From assembly GCA_020848095.1 (NCBI GenBank), contig JADLAT010000006.1:58630-122629 (forward strand): a stretch of DNA of 64,000 nt. Direction: 5' to 3'. The notes below the pieces were generated by a model that made no database searches, was not told where the DNA came from, and was given only the letters and a program-made list of their open reading frames with translations. Shown here piece after piece: positions 36,973 through 46,562 of the stretch. Source of the stretch: Alphaproteobacteria bacterium. Its GTDB lineage: Bacteria; Pseudomonadota; Alphaproteobacteria; Micavibrionales; Micavibrionaceae. Both the position numbers and the translations under genes were made by a program. Positions within the stretch are counted from its first letter, which is position 1, and every line of letters starts with the position of its first letter.

Positions 36973-37041
36973 GGAATAAGACCTTTCTTCAGCGTTGATT
37001 CTTGAAGAATATTAACGCCCCTCCCCCTCAAAGTCGAGACA

Positions 37042-38298
37042 TTAGAGCCCCAGAAATTCCAGTTGCCAGTCGATTTCTTCCCGGCTCAAGGGGTAATCCG
37101 TGCCGCCCCTGGGGTAAATCAGCTCTTTCAGATCCACGCGCCCCACATCCTTTTGCAGCTGAAGCGCCATACGCATCGAAAGCGAAGCCTTCCACGCCAG
37201 CGCCACAATGGGTTTTGCCGCTTTCATATCAAAAATTCTCTGTACCGTTGCATGGTCCGTTTTTGCCAGATAGGCCACGGCCCCTATCACAAAATCACTA
37301 TCGCGCATCGCCAGCGCATCGGAAATAATATCCTCATCCAAACGCCCTTCCCGGATAAGCGTTCTCAGTCGCTCTGTCGAATCTCCATCAGCCGTGCTTT
37401 GCTCGGCACTGGCAAAATCAACGCGGCGGCGAAAAACGGCAGCAATTTCCTCTGTCGTGCCTTCATCAAAATCCCCGCGTTTAAGTAATAAATCACGAAC
37501 GGAAGCATCCACAAACTCCGCCAGTTCTCGCGCCACCGAAACCGGTAAACGCTTACGCGCAGCAATCGGTTTTTGCCAATCAGGCAGGCGCCGCGCCATC
37601 TCTACAATCGTATGCAACAAACTTTCGGTAAGGTTTGCGCCCTCATTTTGAAGCAATGTGCGACCACCTTGAGAATCCTCCGTCTCGATCACGGCCTCAG
37701 AGACTTTTTCGCTGACATTATCCCGCCCGGCAATCGCATCAATCACCCAGCTCGCCGGATGCCCCTTGAGAATCTCCAAAAGATCCGGATCGGAAAGGGC
37801 CGCACAAAAACGTAAAATAGGCTCGGAAACCTCGCGCTCCACATCGCGCGCCAGCTGCCCCGCCACCTTGGGCGGCGCATGCGCATGATCCTTGAGCGTA
37901 CTGGACAGCGCAATGCGGATCTTTAAAACCTCATCCAGCGCCAGCGTCCCTAAGGCCTGTACCGCAAAAGCGTAAAGCTGGCTCTGCCTATCCTGCGATA
38001 AATCAGGCAGCAACGCCACCAACCGCCGCGCCAGCGCCAGGCGCACATCCATATCGCTATCCGCCGCCAAAACGGGAGAGACCTGCAGCGGCATGGCTTT
38101 ATTCTCCGCCACCGCCTTGCGCACCTTGGGTTCGGGGTCTTTCTCGGCCAGATAATATAAAATCTCGCGATTGGTTGCCGAACTGCGCGCCAGCGTCACG
38201 CGCGCCTTAACCCCGGCAGATTGCAGAGCCTCACGCTGTTCCGCGTAGCTTTTGGGCTTAGGAGGCCGCATAAATTTATCCAGAAAATCGAACATCAT
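37042..38298 (-). CDS. DUF2336 family protein
   Basis: A 418-residue, largely helical protein of the alphaproteobacterial DUF2336 family. HEAT-like helical pairs are seen at KARVTLARSSATNREILYYLAEKDPEPKVRKAVAEN (key residues R.LA.....P..R) and the C-terminus ends YPLSREEIDWQLEFLGL. No enzyme motif or membrane segment is present. The role is unknown; related proteins have been linked to regulation of motility and stress in alphaproteobacteria, which I cannot test here. It sits between zapE and mdh on the same strand. Confidence 0.8.
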   Translation of the reverse strand: MMFDFLDKFMRPPKPKSYAEQREALQSAGVKARVTLARSSATNREILYYLAEKDPEPKVRKAVAENKAMPLQVSPVLAADSDMDVRLALARRLVALLPDLSQDRQSQLYAFAVQALGTLALDEVLKIRIALSSTLKDHAHAPPKVAGQLARDVEREVSEPILRFCAALSDPDLLEILKGHPASWVIDAIAGRDNVSEKVSEAVIETEDSQGGRTLLQNEGANLTESLLHTIVEMARRLPDWQKPIAARKRLPVSVARELAEFVDASVRDLLLKRGDFDEGTTEEIAAVFRRRVDFASAEQSTADGDSTERLRTLIREGRLDEDIISDALAMRDSDFVIGAVAYLAKTDHATVQRIFDMKAAKPIVALAWKASLSMRMALQLQKDVGRVDLKELIYPRGGTDYPLSREEIDWQLEFLGL

Positions 38299-38332
38299 GG
38301 CATCCTAGAGGATTCGAACGAAAAAACAAAAA

Positions 38333-39514
38333 TCATAAACCACCCTCAAATCCATCGCCACCGGAACGCGATAAATACGCAGCACTTTGCATTTCCCGAA
38401 GCCGGGAAACAGTGCGCTCAAACTCAAAGGCATGATCATGCCCTCTATAGAGCCTCTCAGCAGGAACCGCCGCCGTTACAATCAACCGTGTTCCGGCCTC
38501 ATAAAATACATCAATCAAATTCATAAAGCGCTTAGCTTCATTACGGCGGTCATATCCCAAAGTCGGAATATTTTCGAGAAAGACGGTATGATAAGTCTGC
38601 GCGATTTTTAAATAATCCTCCGCACCATAAGGCTGCTCGCACAGCTGGGAAAACGTGAAACGCGCCACACCTCTGGCCGCATGGACAAGAATTTTTCGGC
38701 CTCGCACAGTCAAATAGGCCTCACCCGCGACAGATTGCCCGGTCAGTTTTTCAAACAATCGATCAGCATGCGTGGCGCTTTCCTTACCCAGAGGCGAAAA
38801 ATAAGCCCCCTCCAGCGTTGTAAAAGTATTGCGGTAATCCGTCATCCCGTCCAGAGGCAATACGGCCATTCTTTCTTTCAAAAGACCTATAAAAGGTAGA
38901 AACCGATCCCGCTGTAATCCATCTTCATAAAGCCTGTCCGGCGGCCAGTTAGAAGTCGCCACAACGACAACACCGCGCTCGAACAATGCCCGAAATAAAC
39001 GCGCCAATATCATGGCATCGGCAATATCCCTCACATGAAATTCATCAAAACATAAAACGCGCGACTCTCTGGCAATCATAGCGGCCAAAACGGGCAAAAG
39101 CCCCTCAACGCTACGTCGTCCCTTTGTCGCCCCCACCGCTATACGCCATGAATGGATGGAATCATGGATACCGATCATAAATTCGTGAAAATGTACGCGG
39201 CGCTTTGGAATCTCATCGCCCAGCGTCTCATAAAACATATCCATCAGCATGGATTTCCCGCGCCCAACCCCGCCATGAATATAAAGTCCCTTAGGGCCAA
39301 ACGATATTTTTTGCCTGAATAAACGCCCGAGTATCCCTGCGAGCCCAAGACGCGCCCGGGGTTTAACCATCAAACGGTCCTGAAGATCGGCAAGAGCCAG
39401 CATCGCACGCTCCTGCCCCGGATCGGGCCGAAGCGCACCTTGAGAGACAAGCTCTTTATAACGACTTATCAGACCCGGATTGGACATAGCGGATGAGCAA
39501 GATGGAGAGTTCAT
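38333..39514 (-). CDS. zapE: Cell division ATPase ZapE (AFG1-like)
   Basis: A 393-residue AAA-type ATPase of the AFG1/ZapE family. Walker A GGVGRGKSMLMD near residue 93, then RVHFHEFM, Walker B VLCFDEFHVRDIADAMIL and the VATSNWPPDRLY.DGLQR sensor region are intact. ZapE acts at the FtsZ ring under stress; mitochondrial AFG1 is linked to respiratory-complex turnover. The frame opens with an ATG that has GGGG just upstream, giving a 59-base overlap with tatC; the next ATG, nine codons later, lacks a ribosome binding site but still overlaps. Confidence 0.9.
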   Translation of the reverse strand: MNSPSCSSAMSNPGLISRYKELVSQGALRPDPGQERAMLALADLQDRLMVKPRARLGLAGILGRLFRQKISFGPKGLYIHGGVGRGKSMLMDMFYETLGDEIPKRRVHFHEFMIGIHDSIHSWRIAVGATKGRRSVEGLLPVLAAMIARESRVLCFDEFHVRDIADAMILARLFRALFERGVVVVATSNWPPDRLYEDGLQRDRFLPFIGLLKERMAVLPLDGMTDYRNTFTTLEGAYFSPLGKESATHADRLFEKLTGQSVAGEAYLTVRGRKILVHAARGVARFTFSQLCEQPYGAEDYLKIAQTYHTVFLENIPTLGYDRRNEAKRFMNLIDVFYEAGTRLIVTAAVPAERLYRGHDHAFEFERTVSRLREMQSAAYLSRSGGDGFEGGL

Positions 39515-40211
39515 AAAGCCCCAGTAACGGCACAGCCAGAATGATTTGACTTAAGACATCAGGCGGCGTTAACACCGCCGCAACAATAAAGACCAACACG
39601 ATAGCATATTTACGGAATTTTACGAGATGATCCGCCGTAATAAGACCAGCCTTGGCCATCAAGGTCAAAACCACCGGTAATTGAAAACACAAACCAAACG
39701 CGAAAACCAGCATCATAATAAGATCGAGATACTCGCTAACCCGCGCCTCAAGCTGGATCGGCAGACTTGTCTGCGCGCCCGTGCTTTGAAAACTCAGAAA
39801 AAATGGCCATGCCAGCGGCAAAACTATAAAATAAACCGTCGCCGCACCCATAAAAAACAAAAGCGGCGTTGCAATCAAAAATGGCGTAAAAACCCGTTTC
39901 TCATTCTGATAAAGGCCGGGCGCTATAAATTTCCAGATTTGAAACAATAAAAACGGGAAGGTTAAAAAAATACCGGCAAAAAACGCCACTTTGAAGTACG
40001 TGAAAAAGGCCTCCGTCAAACCGGTGTATATAAGCCTTTGTGTATCGCCTTCTCCCATGGCCTGCGCCAGAGGTCGTACCAGAATACCGTAAATATCCTC
40101 CACAAAGAAAAAACAGATCCCTGTCCCGATCGCCATAATCACAAGTACGCGGAGCAATCGCGTCCGCAATTCCGTCAAATGCTCAATCAAAGGTTTTGCC
40201 GTTTCCGTCAT
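39456..40211 (-). CDS. tatC: Sec-independent protein translocase TatC
   Basis: A 251-residue six-helix membrane protein. The N-terminal LIEHLTELRTRLLRV motif recognises the twin-arginine signal, and FL.FPFLLFQIWKFIAPGLY.NEKR near residue 80 is the conserved loop. With TatA and TatB it exports folded proteins. It begins in an ATGA overlap with tatB and its end overlaps zapE. Confidence 0.95.
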   Translation of the reverse strand: MTETAKPLIEHLTELRTRLLRVLVIMAIGTGICFFFVEDIYGILVRPLAQAMGEGDTQRLIYTGLTEAFFTYFKVAFFAGIFLTFPFLLFQIWKFIAPGLYQNEKRVFTPFLIATPLLFFMGAATVYFIVLPLAWPFFLSFQSTGAQTSLPIQLEARVSEYLDLIMMLVFAFGLCFQLPVVLTLMAKAGLITADHLVKFRKYAIVLVFIVAAVLTPPDVLSQIILAVPLLGLYELSILLIRYVQSGSDKSL

Positions 40212-40543
40212 TTGCGCTCTTCCGGCTCTTGAGGAGGTCTCTCCGCAGCTTCCTCCATCACAGATGGCGCTTCCATCGTCTCTGCCATTTCCGCATCAGC
40301 TTCTTTTTCATCAAAATCACGCGGCTTCTCTTTGGCCTCAAAATTAACGGAGCGATGCAGATCGCCCAGATCGTTTTGCTCCATAAAATCTTCGAATTGC
40401 TGACTGAAAGCATAGCGGATGTATTGAATCCGGCGCACAATGCGCCCAAGCGCCCGCATCATGACGGGAAGCTCTTTCGGCCCAATCACCAGAACCGCCG
40501 CCGCCATAATCAAAAGAAGCTCTGACCAGCCAAAATCAAACAT
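40208..40543 (-). CDS. tatB: Sec-independent protein translocase TatB
   Basis: A 111-residue protein with one N-terminal membrane helix (FGWSELLLIMAAAVLVIGPKELP) followed by an amphipathic helix and a charged tail rich in Glu and Ala. The WSEL...A..VIGP.ELP pattern is typical of TatB. It forms the signal-binding complex with TatC. It lies 17 bases behind tatA and overlaps tatC by four bases. Confidence 0.93.
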   Translation of the reverse strand: MFDFGWSELLLIMAAAVLVIGPKELPVMMRALGRIVRRIQYIRYAFSQQFEDFMEQNDLGDLHRSVNFEAKEKPRDFDEKEADAEMAETMEAPSVMEEAAERPPQEPEERK

Positions 40544-40560
40544 GACGGACCATCAGAAGA

Positions 40561-40743
40561 CTAATCTTTCTTCGTATTATCAGACAGGCTTTTCGGCGAT
40601 GTATCATCGTCATCTTTCAAGCCTTTTTTAAAGCTTTTGATACCCTTGGCAAGGTTTTCTGCGATGCCGGGCACACGGCTGGCACCAAAAACAACCAAAA
40701 TCAATAAAAGTACAACCAGAATTTGAAATGGACCGGGAGTCAT
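40561..40743 (-). CDS. tatA: Sec-independent protein translocase TatA
   Basis: A 60-residue pore-forming Tat subunit. One membrane helix (PFQILVVLLLILVVFG), then the conserved FG hinge and an amphipathic helix (LAKGIKSFKKGLKD) and a short acidic tail. An AAGGA ribosome binding site precedes the ATG by 8 bases. It is the first tat gene, 15 bases downstream of scpB. Confidence 0.93.
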   Translation of the reverse strand: MTPGPFQILVVLLLILVVFGASRVPGIAENLAKGIKSFKKGLKDDDDTSPKSLSDNTKKD

Positions 40744-40757
40744 GGAATTGTCCTTTC

Positions 40758-41390
40758 TTAGGATTCCTCAAACGCTTCTTCTACTTCTTCCGCCAGCCCC
40801 TGTCCAGAAAACAGATCGGGCGTCTCCTCATCCATCAATCCGGGAATAGCATCAATCGCCGGGCGACGATCTAAAAGCCCGGAAGCCTTAAGGTCGTCAA
40901 GTCCCGGTAAATCCATAACCGATTCCAGATTAAACTGATCAAGAAATTCCGTTGTTGTCATCCATGTCAAAGGGCGCCCCGGTGTTTCACGGCGTCTTCC
41001 CGGTTTGACCCATCCAGCTTCTATCAGGGAATCAAGCGTGCCTTTATGCGTAACCACACCGCGTATATTCTCTATCTCCGCCCGCGTCACGGGCTGGTGA
41101 TACGCCACAATAGCCAGCGTTTCCAGCGCAGACCGGGAGAGTTTCCGGCTCACATCCTTTTCAACACTCAACGCCTCCGCCAGATCCGCAGCCGTACGAA
41201 AAACCCAATGCCCATCAAGCTGGAGCAAATTTACGCCGCGCCCGTCATAAAGCTTTTGGAGGCTTATCAAAGCCCCCCCCACATCCGCACCTTCCGGCAG
41301 GCGTGCATGTAAATCCTTGGTGCTCAAAGGCTCCGCCGAGGCGAATAAAAGCGCCTCCAAAATCCGGACGATAGGGTCAGACACGTTCAT
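40758..41390 (-). CDS. scpB: Segregation and condensation protein B
   Basis: ScpB is the winged-helix kleisin partner of the SMC condensin. The product is 210 residues: ILEALLFASAEPLS, LSRSALETLAIVAYHQPVTRAEIE.IRGV and TLDSLIEAGWVKPGRRRETPGRPL are the two winged-helix domains of the family. It starts in an ATGA overlap with scpA. The scpA-scpB-tatABC arrangement is common in alphaproteobacteria. Confidence 0.94.
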   Translation of the reverse strand: MNVSDPIVRILEALLFASAEPLSTKDLHARLPEGADVGGALISLQKLYDGRGVNLLQLDGHWVFRTAADLAEALSVEKDVSRKLSRSALETLAIVAYHQPVTRAEIENIRGVVTHKGTLDSLIEAGWVKPGRRRETPGRPLTWMTTTEFLDQFNLESVMDLPGLDDLKASGLLDRRPAIDAIPGLMDEETPDLFSGQGLAEEVEEAFEES

Positions 41391-42214
41391 TCACCCTCCG
41401 TTTCCGGGGTCAGGGCCCGCATATAAATCGGCCGGAACAATCCATCCTGCCGGATTTCCAACGTGCCCTGCTTGACCAGCTCCAGCCCGGCAGTAAAGGT
41501 CGAGGCCAGCGCGGAACGACCATAGAGCCTGTCTTTAATTTTATCCGGCAAAAAGCTAACCAGCGTCGCCCAGACCGATTGCATCCCCTTACGCGGAAGC
41601 TGGCCCAGCATGTGGGTCAAACGCTGCATCGCATCTTCGGTGGAAACCACATTAAAAACAGGCAGATCATAATGACTGTCTTCCACGCGCTGCTTGATAT
41701 CGCCATAAGCGCGCAACAGGTCATAAATTTTGGCATCCCAACGCGTGCGCGTACGCACAGAGAGATTCTCCGGCATACCACGCGCAAAAACCTGCTGCCC
41801 GCGCTGGGGCAAACGCTGCAACCCCTCCGCAGCCTTCCGCATCGCCTCAAGACGGCGGAGCTGAAACTGCAGCGCCTCAGCCATTTCCGCAGCAGACGGG
41901 TCAACGCTGTTCTCCTCCCGCGGCAGCAACAAACGAGATTTCAGGTACGCCAGCCACGCCGCCATCACCAGATATTCCGCCGCCAGTTCCAGATGAAATG
42001 CCTTTGCACGCTCAATAAACTCAAGATACTGACGCACAAGCTGAAGGATAGAAACCTTCGTTAGGTCCACTTTTTGATTCCGCGCAAGGTCCAGCAAAAC
42101 ATCAATTGGCCCTTCATAGCCATCAATATTCAGAAGCAGCGCATCAGTACCCTCAGCGCCGCGCGCAACGGAGCGCGGAGGATCTTCTTCAAATTTTACA
42201 GCTTCGCTTTGCAT
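41387..42214 (-). CDS. scpA: Segregation and condensation protein A
   Basis: The kleisin subunit of SMC-ScpAB, 275 residues. The N-terminal YEGPIDVLLDLARNQKVDLTKVSILQLVRQYL and EYLVMAAWLAYLKSRLLLP segments contact ScpB and SMC; a C-terminal winged helix (VWATLVSFLPDKIKDRLYGRSALASTFTAGLELVKQG, key residues F.AGLEL) binds the SMC head. It is upstream of scpB and downstream of the TauD-like gene, which interrupts the usual nagZ-scpA adjacency. Confidence 0.93.
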   Translation of the reverse strand: MQSEAVKFEEDPPRSVARGAEGTDALLLNIDGYEGPIDVLLDLARNQKVDLTKVSILQLVRQYLEFIERAKAFHLELAAEYLVMAAWLAYLKSRLLLPREENSVDPSAAEMAEALQFQLRRLEAMRKAAEGLQRLPQRGQQVFARGMPENLSVRTRTRWDAKIYDLLRAYGDIKQRVEDSHYDLPVFNVVSTEDAMQRLTHMLGQLPRKGMQSVWATLVSFLPDKIKDRLYGRSALASTFTAGLELVKQGTLEIRQDGLFRPIYMRALTPETEGE

Positions 42215-42283
42215 ATTATTCCTGATTTCAAGCTGTCATTCTGAGAAAATTCACTGCGTTTTGCAAGCGGTTCAAGAAATATA

Positions 42284-43090
42284 TCAGATATCAAGATAAA
42301 CCCGCTGGATATGACGATCATTCTCATCGTATGTCGGCGTGAAGGCGGTACGCGCATGCAAGACCTTCCAGTTATCAACAAACACAGCCGAATTTTTTTG
42401 AGGAAGAAAACTTTTTTTGATTATATTTAATTTCTTAGAGAACTCATCAGCAGCCCCTATTGCAGCAGGATTTAGCCCTATAAGAGTATCTCGCCTGTAT
42501 CTGCCATAAAATCCACCCTCTGCTTCCTCTAGAATTGAAGCACGCAGTGCCTTTTTAAACTCTGCAGCAATCGTCTCTCCAGCGCGCGCTGGGTATACAA
42601 AATCAAAATTTTCCTTACACAAAATATCCAAAGTTTTTTCATTGAGTCTGCAAGCAGCCTCATCAACGGGGGCTAGTTCACTCAAAGCCTCCCCAAAAAA
42701 ATCCTGTTTAACAACAAACATTCCCATATAGCGGGGACGAAGTCTCAAATACGCCAAATCAGTATGCACATTAAATTCATTACTGGTTTGATAAGATACC
42801 TCGCCGTTAAAGGCCGCTTTATTTGGACGGAGATTAGAAACAAATTCACCATCCGCCTGTCCTGGATAGATTTTTGGTTGACCAATCGCAGATGCCATAT
42901 CCCAAAAGGCCGCACTGACTAAAGAACTTCCCACGCGCACATCTGGTTTTTGCGGCAAATCGGTAACAACGACAAACCCCTGACTGTTCAAAATCTCTTT
43001 CGCTTCGTCCGCACGCTCCTGCACATCACCACCCTTCCATTCTATAGTGGTTTCAGATGGTAAAGCCGTCTCTTTCCTTGATTTACTCAT
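42284..43090 (-). CDS. TauD/TfdA-type Fe(II)/2-oxoglutarate oxygenase
   Basis: A 268-residue protein with the jelly-roll iron site of the TauD/clavaminate synthase group: H109 and D111 in FNVHTDLAY, the distal His at about 245 in NWKVLHARTAF, and an Arg near 263 (RHIQRVYLD) that would bind 2-oxoglutarate. The family hydroxylates small molecules; the substrate is unknown. The longer frame begins with TTG, so I use the ATG three codons in, with GAGGTGA upstream. It is lower in GC than its neighbours and breaks the conserved nagZ-scpA pair, which points to a later insertion. Confidence 0.8.
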   Translation of the reverse strand: MSKSRKETALPSETTIEWKGGDVQERADEAKEILNSQGFVVVTDLPQKPDVRVGSSLVSAAFWDMASAIGQPKIYPGQADGEFVSNLRPNKAAFNGEVSYQTSNEFNVHTDLAYLRLRPRYMGMFVVKQDFFGEALSELAPVDEAACRLNEKTLDILCKENFDFVYPARAGETIAAEFKKALRASILEEAEGGFYGRYRRDTLIGLNPAAIGAADEFSKKLNIIKKSFLPQKNSAVFVDNWKVLHARTAFTPTYDENDRHIQRVYLDI

Positions 43091-43191
43091 TACAGACAAA
43101 TATCACCTCAATAATTCCATATCAAATGCACCACACAAAAATATGGAAACAAAGAAAGAAAAGCAACAAAAAACTGAAAATATAAAGGAAA

Positions 43192-44139
43192 TCAGATCAG
43201 GGCGGGCGCAATTTGCCGCATGACAGCCAGATCGCCCCCGCAATAAAGAGCAACATCGCACCCGGCGGCCAGCACAGCCCGCGCCCGCGCCGGAACATCG
43301 CCATAATGCGCCAAGGCCTCCATATCCAGATCATCCGAAAGCAAAATACCCTCAAAACCGAGCCGATCACGAATAATATCCTTAATGATCACGCGCGATA
43401 CGGACGAGGCATGAACAGGGTCAATATCTTCATAAACGATGTGAGCCGCCATCCCCCAGACCTGTTTTCCGATATCGGATCTGGCAATCATGCTAAAGGG
43501 CTGAAAATCTGTTTCCTCCAGCGCGGCTAACGGCGCGGATACGCGCGGCAAATTTTTGTGTGAATCCAGATCAGCCCGCCCATGGCCCGGCAAATGCTTG
43601 ATTACCGGCGTTATACCCATCGCCAGCAGATTCCGGCAGACAGACAGCCCCAAACGCCCCACACTCTGTGGATTATCGGAAAAAGCGCGATCCCCGATTG
43701 CTTCATGCGTTTGTGCGTTCAAGACATCTAAAACCGGGGCACAATTTGTCGTTATCCCTGCCGCGCGCAGCTCCTCTCCCATCTGTAAAATGGTAAAACG
43801 GAGTGCCTCCAAAGCCCCTTCCGGGTCCGTGTCCATCATTTCCCCAAAATAACGCATAGGTGGATACCTGCGCCAGAACGGCGGCTTCAGGCGTTGCACC
43901 CGCCCGCCTTCCTGATCCACCAGAATGGGACAATCGCGCCCGACAGCATCCCTCAGCGCATCTGTCAGCGTACGAAGTTGCGCAGGGTTTTCGCAATTAC
44001 GAGCAAATAATATAAACCCCAAGGGATTAGATTGACGAAAAAGATCAAACTCCCCCGCCGAAAGACAAGAATCTTTCACGGAGAAAATAACCGGCAAAAG
44101 CCCTTCCGGGATAACCGACGAGGCAGAATTCATCAGCAT
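43192..44139 (-). CDS. nagZ: Beta-N-acetylhexosaminidase NagZ
   Basis: A glycoside hydrolase family 3 enzyme of 315 residues that removes N-acetylglucosamine from muropeptides during cell-wall recycling. PILVDQEGGRVQRLK near residue 75, FSDNPQSVG, VIKHLPGHGRADLDSHKNLP near residue 168 with the catalytic His loop, and the nucleophile Asp in GILLSDDLDMEA are all present. It overlaps nothing but lies close behind the SPOR gene, as in other alphaproteobacteria. Confidence 0.93.
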   Translation of the reverse strand: MLMNSASSVIPEGLLPVIFSVKDSCLSAGEFDLFRQSNPLGFILFARNCENPAQLRTLTDALRDAVGRDCPILVDQEGGRVQRLKPPFWRRYPPMRYFGEMMDTDPEGALEALRFTILQMGEELRAAGITTNCAPVLDVLNAQTHEAIGDRAFSDNPQSVGRLGLSVCRNLLAMGITPVIKHLPGHGRADLDSHKNLPRVSAPLAALEETDFQPFSMIARSDIGKQVWGMAAHIVYEDIDPVHASSVSRVIIKDIIRDRLGFEGILLSDDLDMEALAHYGDVPARARAVLAAGCDVALYCGGDLAVMRQIAPALI

Positions 44140-44173
44140 CCATCACCTTACAGCCAGTAAAAACCCATAAGCG

Positions 44174-45241
44174 TTAGCGCGTAACAAGGCAGGCTCCAGG
44201 CTTACGAGCCTTAATGGAATCGCAAAGCTGAGCGGCGCTTTCCTTACTGACCGGCCCAGCCTGAATACGGTAAAACGTACCGCGTTCCCCAAGATTGGCA
44301 GCCTGAACCCGGTAAGAAAGCCCCTCAAGTTCACTGGCATGAGCCTTTTTAATCTTGCCCCATTCAGACACAGCGCCATTCTCCGAGCTAACGCTCCCAA
44401 GCTGGATATAATAACTACCTGCGGTAGCCGCAAGACCTGAGGCCGGCTCAACTTTAGCGGCACTTTCAGCCTTCGCAACACTATCGGCTTTTTCTACCGT
44501 ACTTTCAGTCTTTGCCTCCTGCTCACCTTTATCCAGGGCAGAGCGAACAAATTCCAATGTCTCTGGGCTTTCGCCGGGCTTATGCATAATTTCCGGTTTC
44601 GCCGTAGCCGTCTCGCCGGGCGGCACAGGATCCGGGATAGCCGCAGCGGCAGCGCTTTGCCCTTGCTCACCCGTCTCAGCAGCCACAATTTTCTTAAACT
44701 CCACCGGCGCAGAATCATTAGAATCTGCCGATTTCAAGGATGAAGACGATGGCGTTTCTGAAGATTCCAGCGGTGTAGAAGAGGGCGCGCCGGAAGAATC
44801 TTCAACCCGGCGGGCAAAGGCATCCAGCCGCTCTGCCGATGGGCCATCCGCCAACAAATTCTCGACAGGCGCCTTCTCCGGCAACCGCTCATCATTCATC
44901 GTTGAAAAAATCGTAGTGTCGCGGTTAGGAATATCCATACCACCCGGCTCGGACGGAGCCTCGCGGTAAGCACCAGAATCAGCCTTGACGATGGGTATAT
45001 TACCACTCGGATCGTCGCTATCAGGATAGCTTGCAATAATAACGCCCGCGAACACAGCCCCCGTCACCAGCAAAGCCGCCGTGGCAAAGAACGGGCTACG
45101 GATTTTAACATGCCTCACGGAAGCCATGAGCATGCTTCCTAGATTTCTGCGCCCCGCAGGAAGATCGTAATGATCAAAACCATATTGCGCATCATGGCCT
45201 TGCTGCTGGTTTTGTCTTGTATAGCGTCTATCATCGTTCAT
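44174..45241 (-). CDS. SPOR domain membrane protein
   Basis: A 355-residue protein with a short cytoplasmic N-terminus, one membrane helix at about residues 51-71, a long disordered linker rich in Ser, Ala and Glu (75-270) and a C-terminal SPOR domain (about 277-355: YYIQLGSVSSENGAVSEWGKIKKA, then YRVQAANLG..G..YRIQAGP). SPOR domains bind denuded glycan strands at the division site, so it likely acts in septal peptidoglycan. It sits between dgt and nagZ, the usual place, but the argS gene often found between dgt and SPOR is absent. Confidence 0.88.
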   Translation of the reverse strand: MNDDRRYTRQNQQQGHDAQYGFDHYDLPAGRRNLGSMLMASVRHVKIRSPFFATAALLVTGAVFAGVIIASYPDSDDPSGNIPIVKADSGAYREAPSEPGGMDIPNRDTTIFSTMNDERLPEKAPVENLLADGPSAERLDAFARRVEDSSGAPSSTPLESSETPSSSSLKSADSNDSAPVEFKKIVAAETGEQGQSAAAAAIPDPVPPGETATAKPEIMHKPGESPETLEFVRSALDKGEQEAKTESTVEKADSVAKAESAAKVEPASGLAATAGSYYIQLGSVSSENGAVSEWGKIKKAHASELEGLSYRVQAANLGERGTFYRIQAGPVSKESAAQLCDSIKARKPGACLVTR

Positions 45242-45307
45242 ATTCCATACCCCTTGTCACACAGTCATGTTCACTTCACATAGATTCGCACGCGCGAAAA
45301 AGTCAGC

Positions 45308-46534
45308 TTATTTCATATCCCAATAGAGATCAAACAAGCGTTCATGCTCGCGTATAGCGTAACGATCCGTCATACCGGCGATATAATCAGCCACAATACG
45401 GGCGCGAATTGCCGGATCATCAGCGCCTCCGGCCTCTTCCACGCGCCTCTGCCAGTTATCAGGAAGAACCTTATAGTTTTTCGTAAAAGCTGTGAATAAG
45501 TCTGTCACGATGCGCTCAACCTTAAGCCACATACGGTTCATCGTATAGTGCCGGTACATGCGCTCAAACAAAAACGCACGCAACGCGTCAACCTTTTCCC
45601 GCATATTTTCCGAAAAAGATACGATCTGCACGCCCGCCATACGAATATCATCGGCATCTTTCGGCGCAACGTCTTTCAGGCGCGATTCGGTTTCAAGCAG
45701 GACATCCTCAACCATAGCGCCAATCATCTCCCGGATCATCTCCTGCACAAGATAATGCCGGTCCAATGCGCCGTGGTGCTCCCGAACATTCTGCAGAACC
45801 TCCCCCAACAATGGCAGCTCCTGCAGGTCTTTAATGCTGAAAAGCTGTGCCCGCAGCCCATCTTCAACATCATGATTATTATAGGCAATATCATCGGAAA
45901 GCGCCGCCACCTGAGCCTCCAGACTCGCATGTGTACCCAGTTGCAAATCCACCCGCTTTTGCAAATCCGCCACAGCAACAAAGGGGGTGCCGCCTCCGAT
46001 GCCATCCCGGTGAGGCCCGTTATGCTTGACCACACCTTCCAGCGTTTCCCAACTCAAATTCAAACCATTCCAGCCCGGATATTTCCGCTCCAGCGTTGTC
46101 AAAACCCTCAATGACTGATCATTATGGTTAAATCCACCATAGGGCTTCATACAAATATTGAGATATTCCTCCCCGATATGAGCAAAAGGCGTATGACCGA
46201 GATCATGAGCCAGAGCAACCCCCTCAGCCAGATCCTCATTCACCATTAAGGCACGCGCGATAGAGCGGGTAATCTGCGCAACCTCCAGCGTATGCGTGAG
46301 GCGGGTACGATAATGATCCCCCTCGTCATGAACAAAAACCTGCGTCTTGCCTTTCAAACGGCGAAAGGCACTGGCATGGATTATACGGTCACGGTCACGC
46401 TGAAACGCGCTGCGATGCCGGCTATCCGGTTCCGCAAAGACCCGGCCACGGCTACGATCCGGCCTGCAGGCATAGACCGCCAGCGGCAGCGCGCAATAAT
46501 TATAAGATGATTCATTAACGCCAGTGTTGCTCAT
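45308..46534 (-). CDS. dgt: Deoxyguanosinetriphosphate triphosphohydrolase-like protein
   Basis: An HD-domain hydrolase of 408 residues. SRHRSAFQRDRDRIIHASAFRRLKGKTQVF near residue 38 and the metal-binding H...HD...D set in HTLEVAQI and ALAHDLGHTPFAHIGEE are the landmarks of the dGTPase family. It cuts dNTPs to nucleoside and triphosphate; alphaproteobacterial members may use several dNTPs. It is divergent from the erpA-like gene by about 28 bases and is followed by the SPOR gene. Confidence 0.92.
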   Translation of the reverse strand: MSNTGVNESSYNYCALPLAVYACRPDRSRGRVFAEPDSRHRSAFQRDRDRIIHASAFRRLKGKTQVFVHDEGDHYRTRLTHTLEVAQITRSIARALMVNEDLAEGVALAHDLGHTPFAHIGEEYLNICMKPYGGFNHNDQSLRVLTTLERKYPGWNGLNLSWETLEGVVKHNGPHRDGIGGGTPFVAVADLQKRVDLQLGTHASLEAQVAALSDDIAYNNHDVEDGLRAQLFSIKDLQELPLLGEVLQNVREHHGALDRHYLVQEMIREMIGAMVEDVLLETESRLKDVAPKDADDIRMAGVQIVSFSENMREKVDALRAFLFERMYRHYTMNRMWLKVERIVTDLFTAFTKNYKVLPDNWQRRVEEAGGADDPAIRARIVADYIAGMTDRYAIREHERLFDLYWDMK

Positions 46535-46562
46535 AGCCCCCCCAAGACTATATAATCAAACC

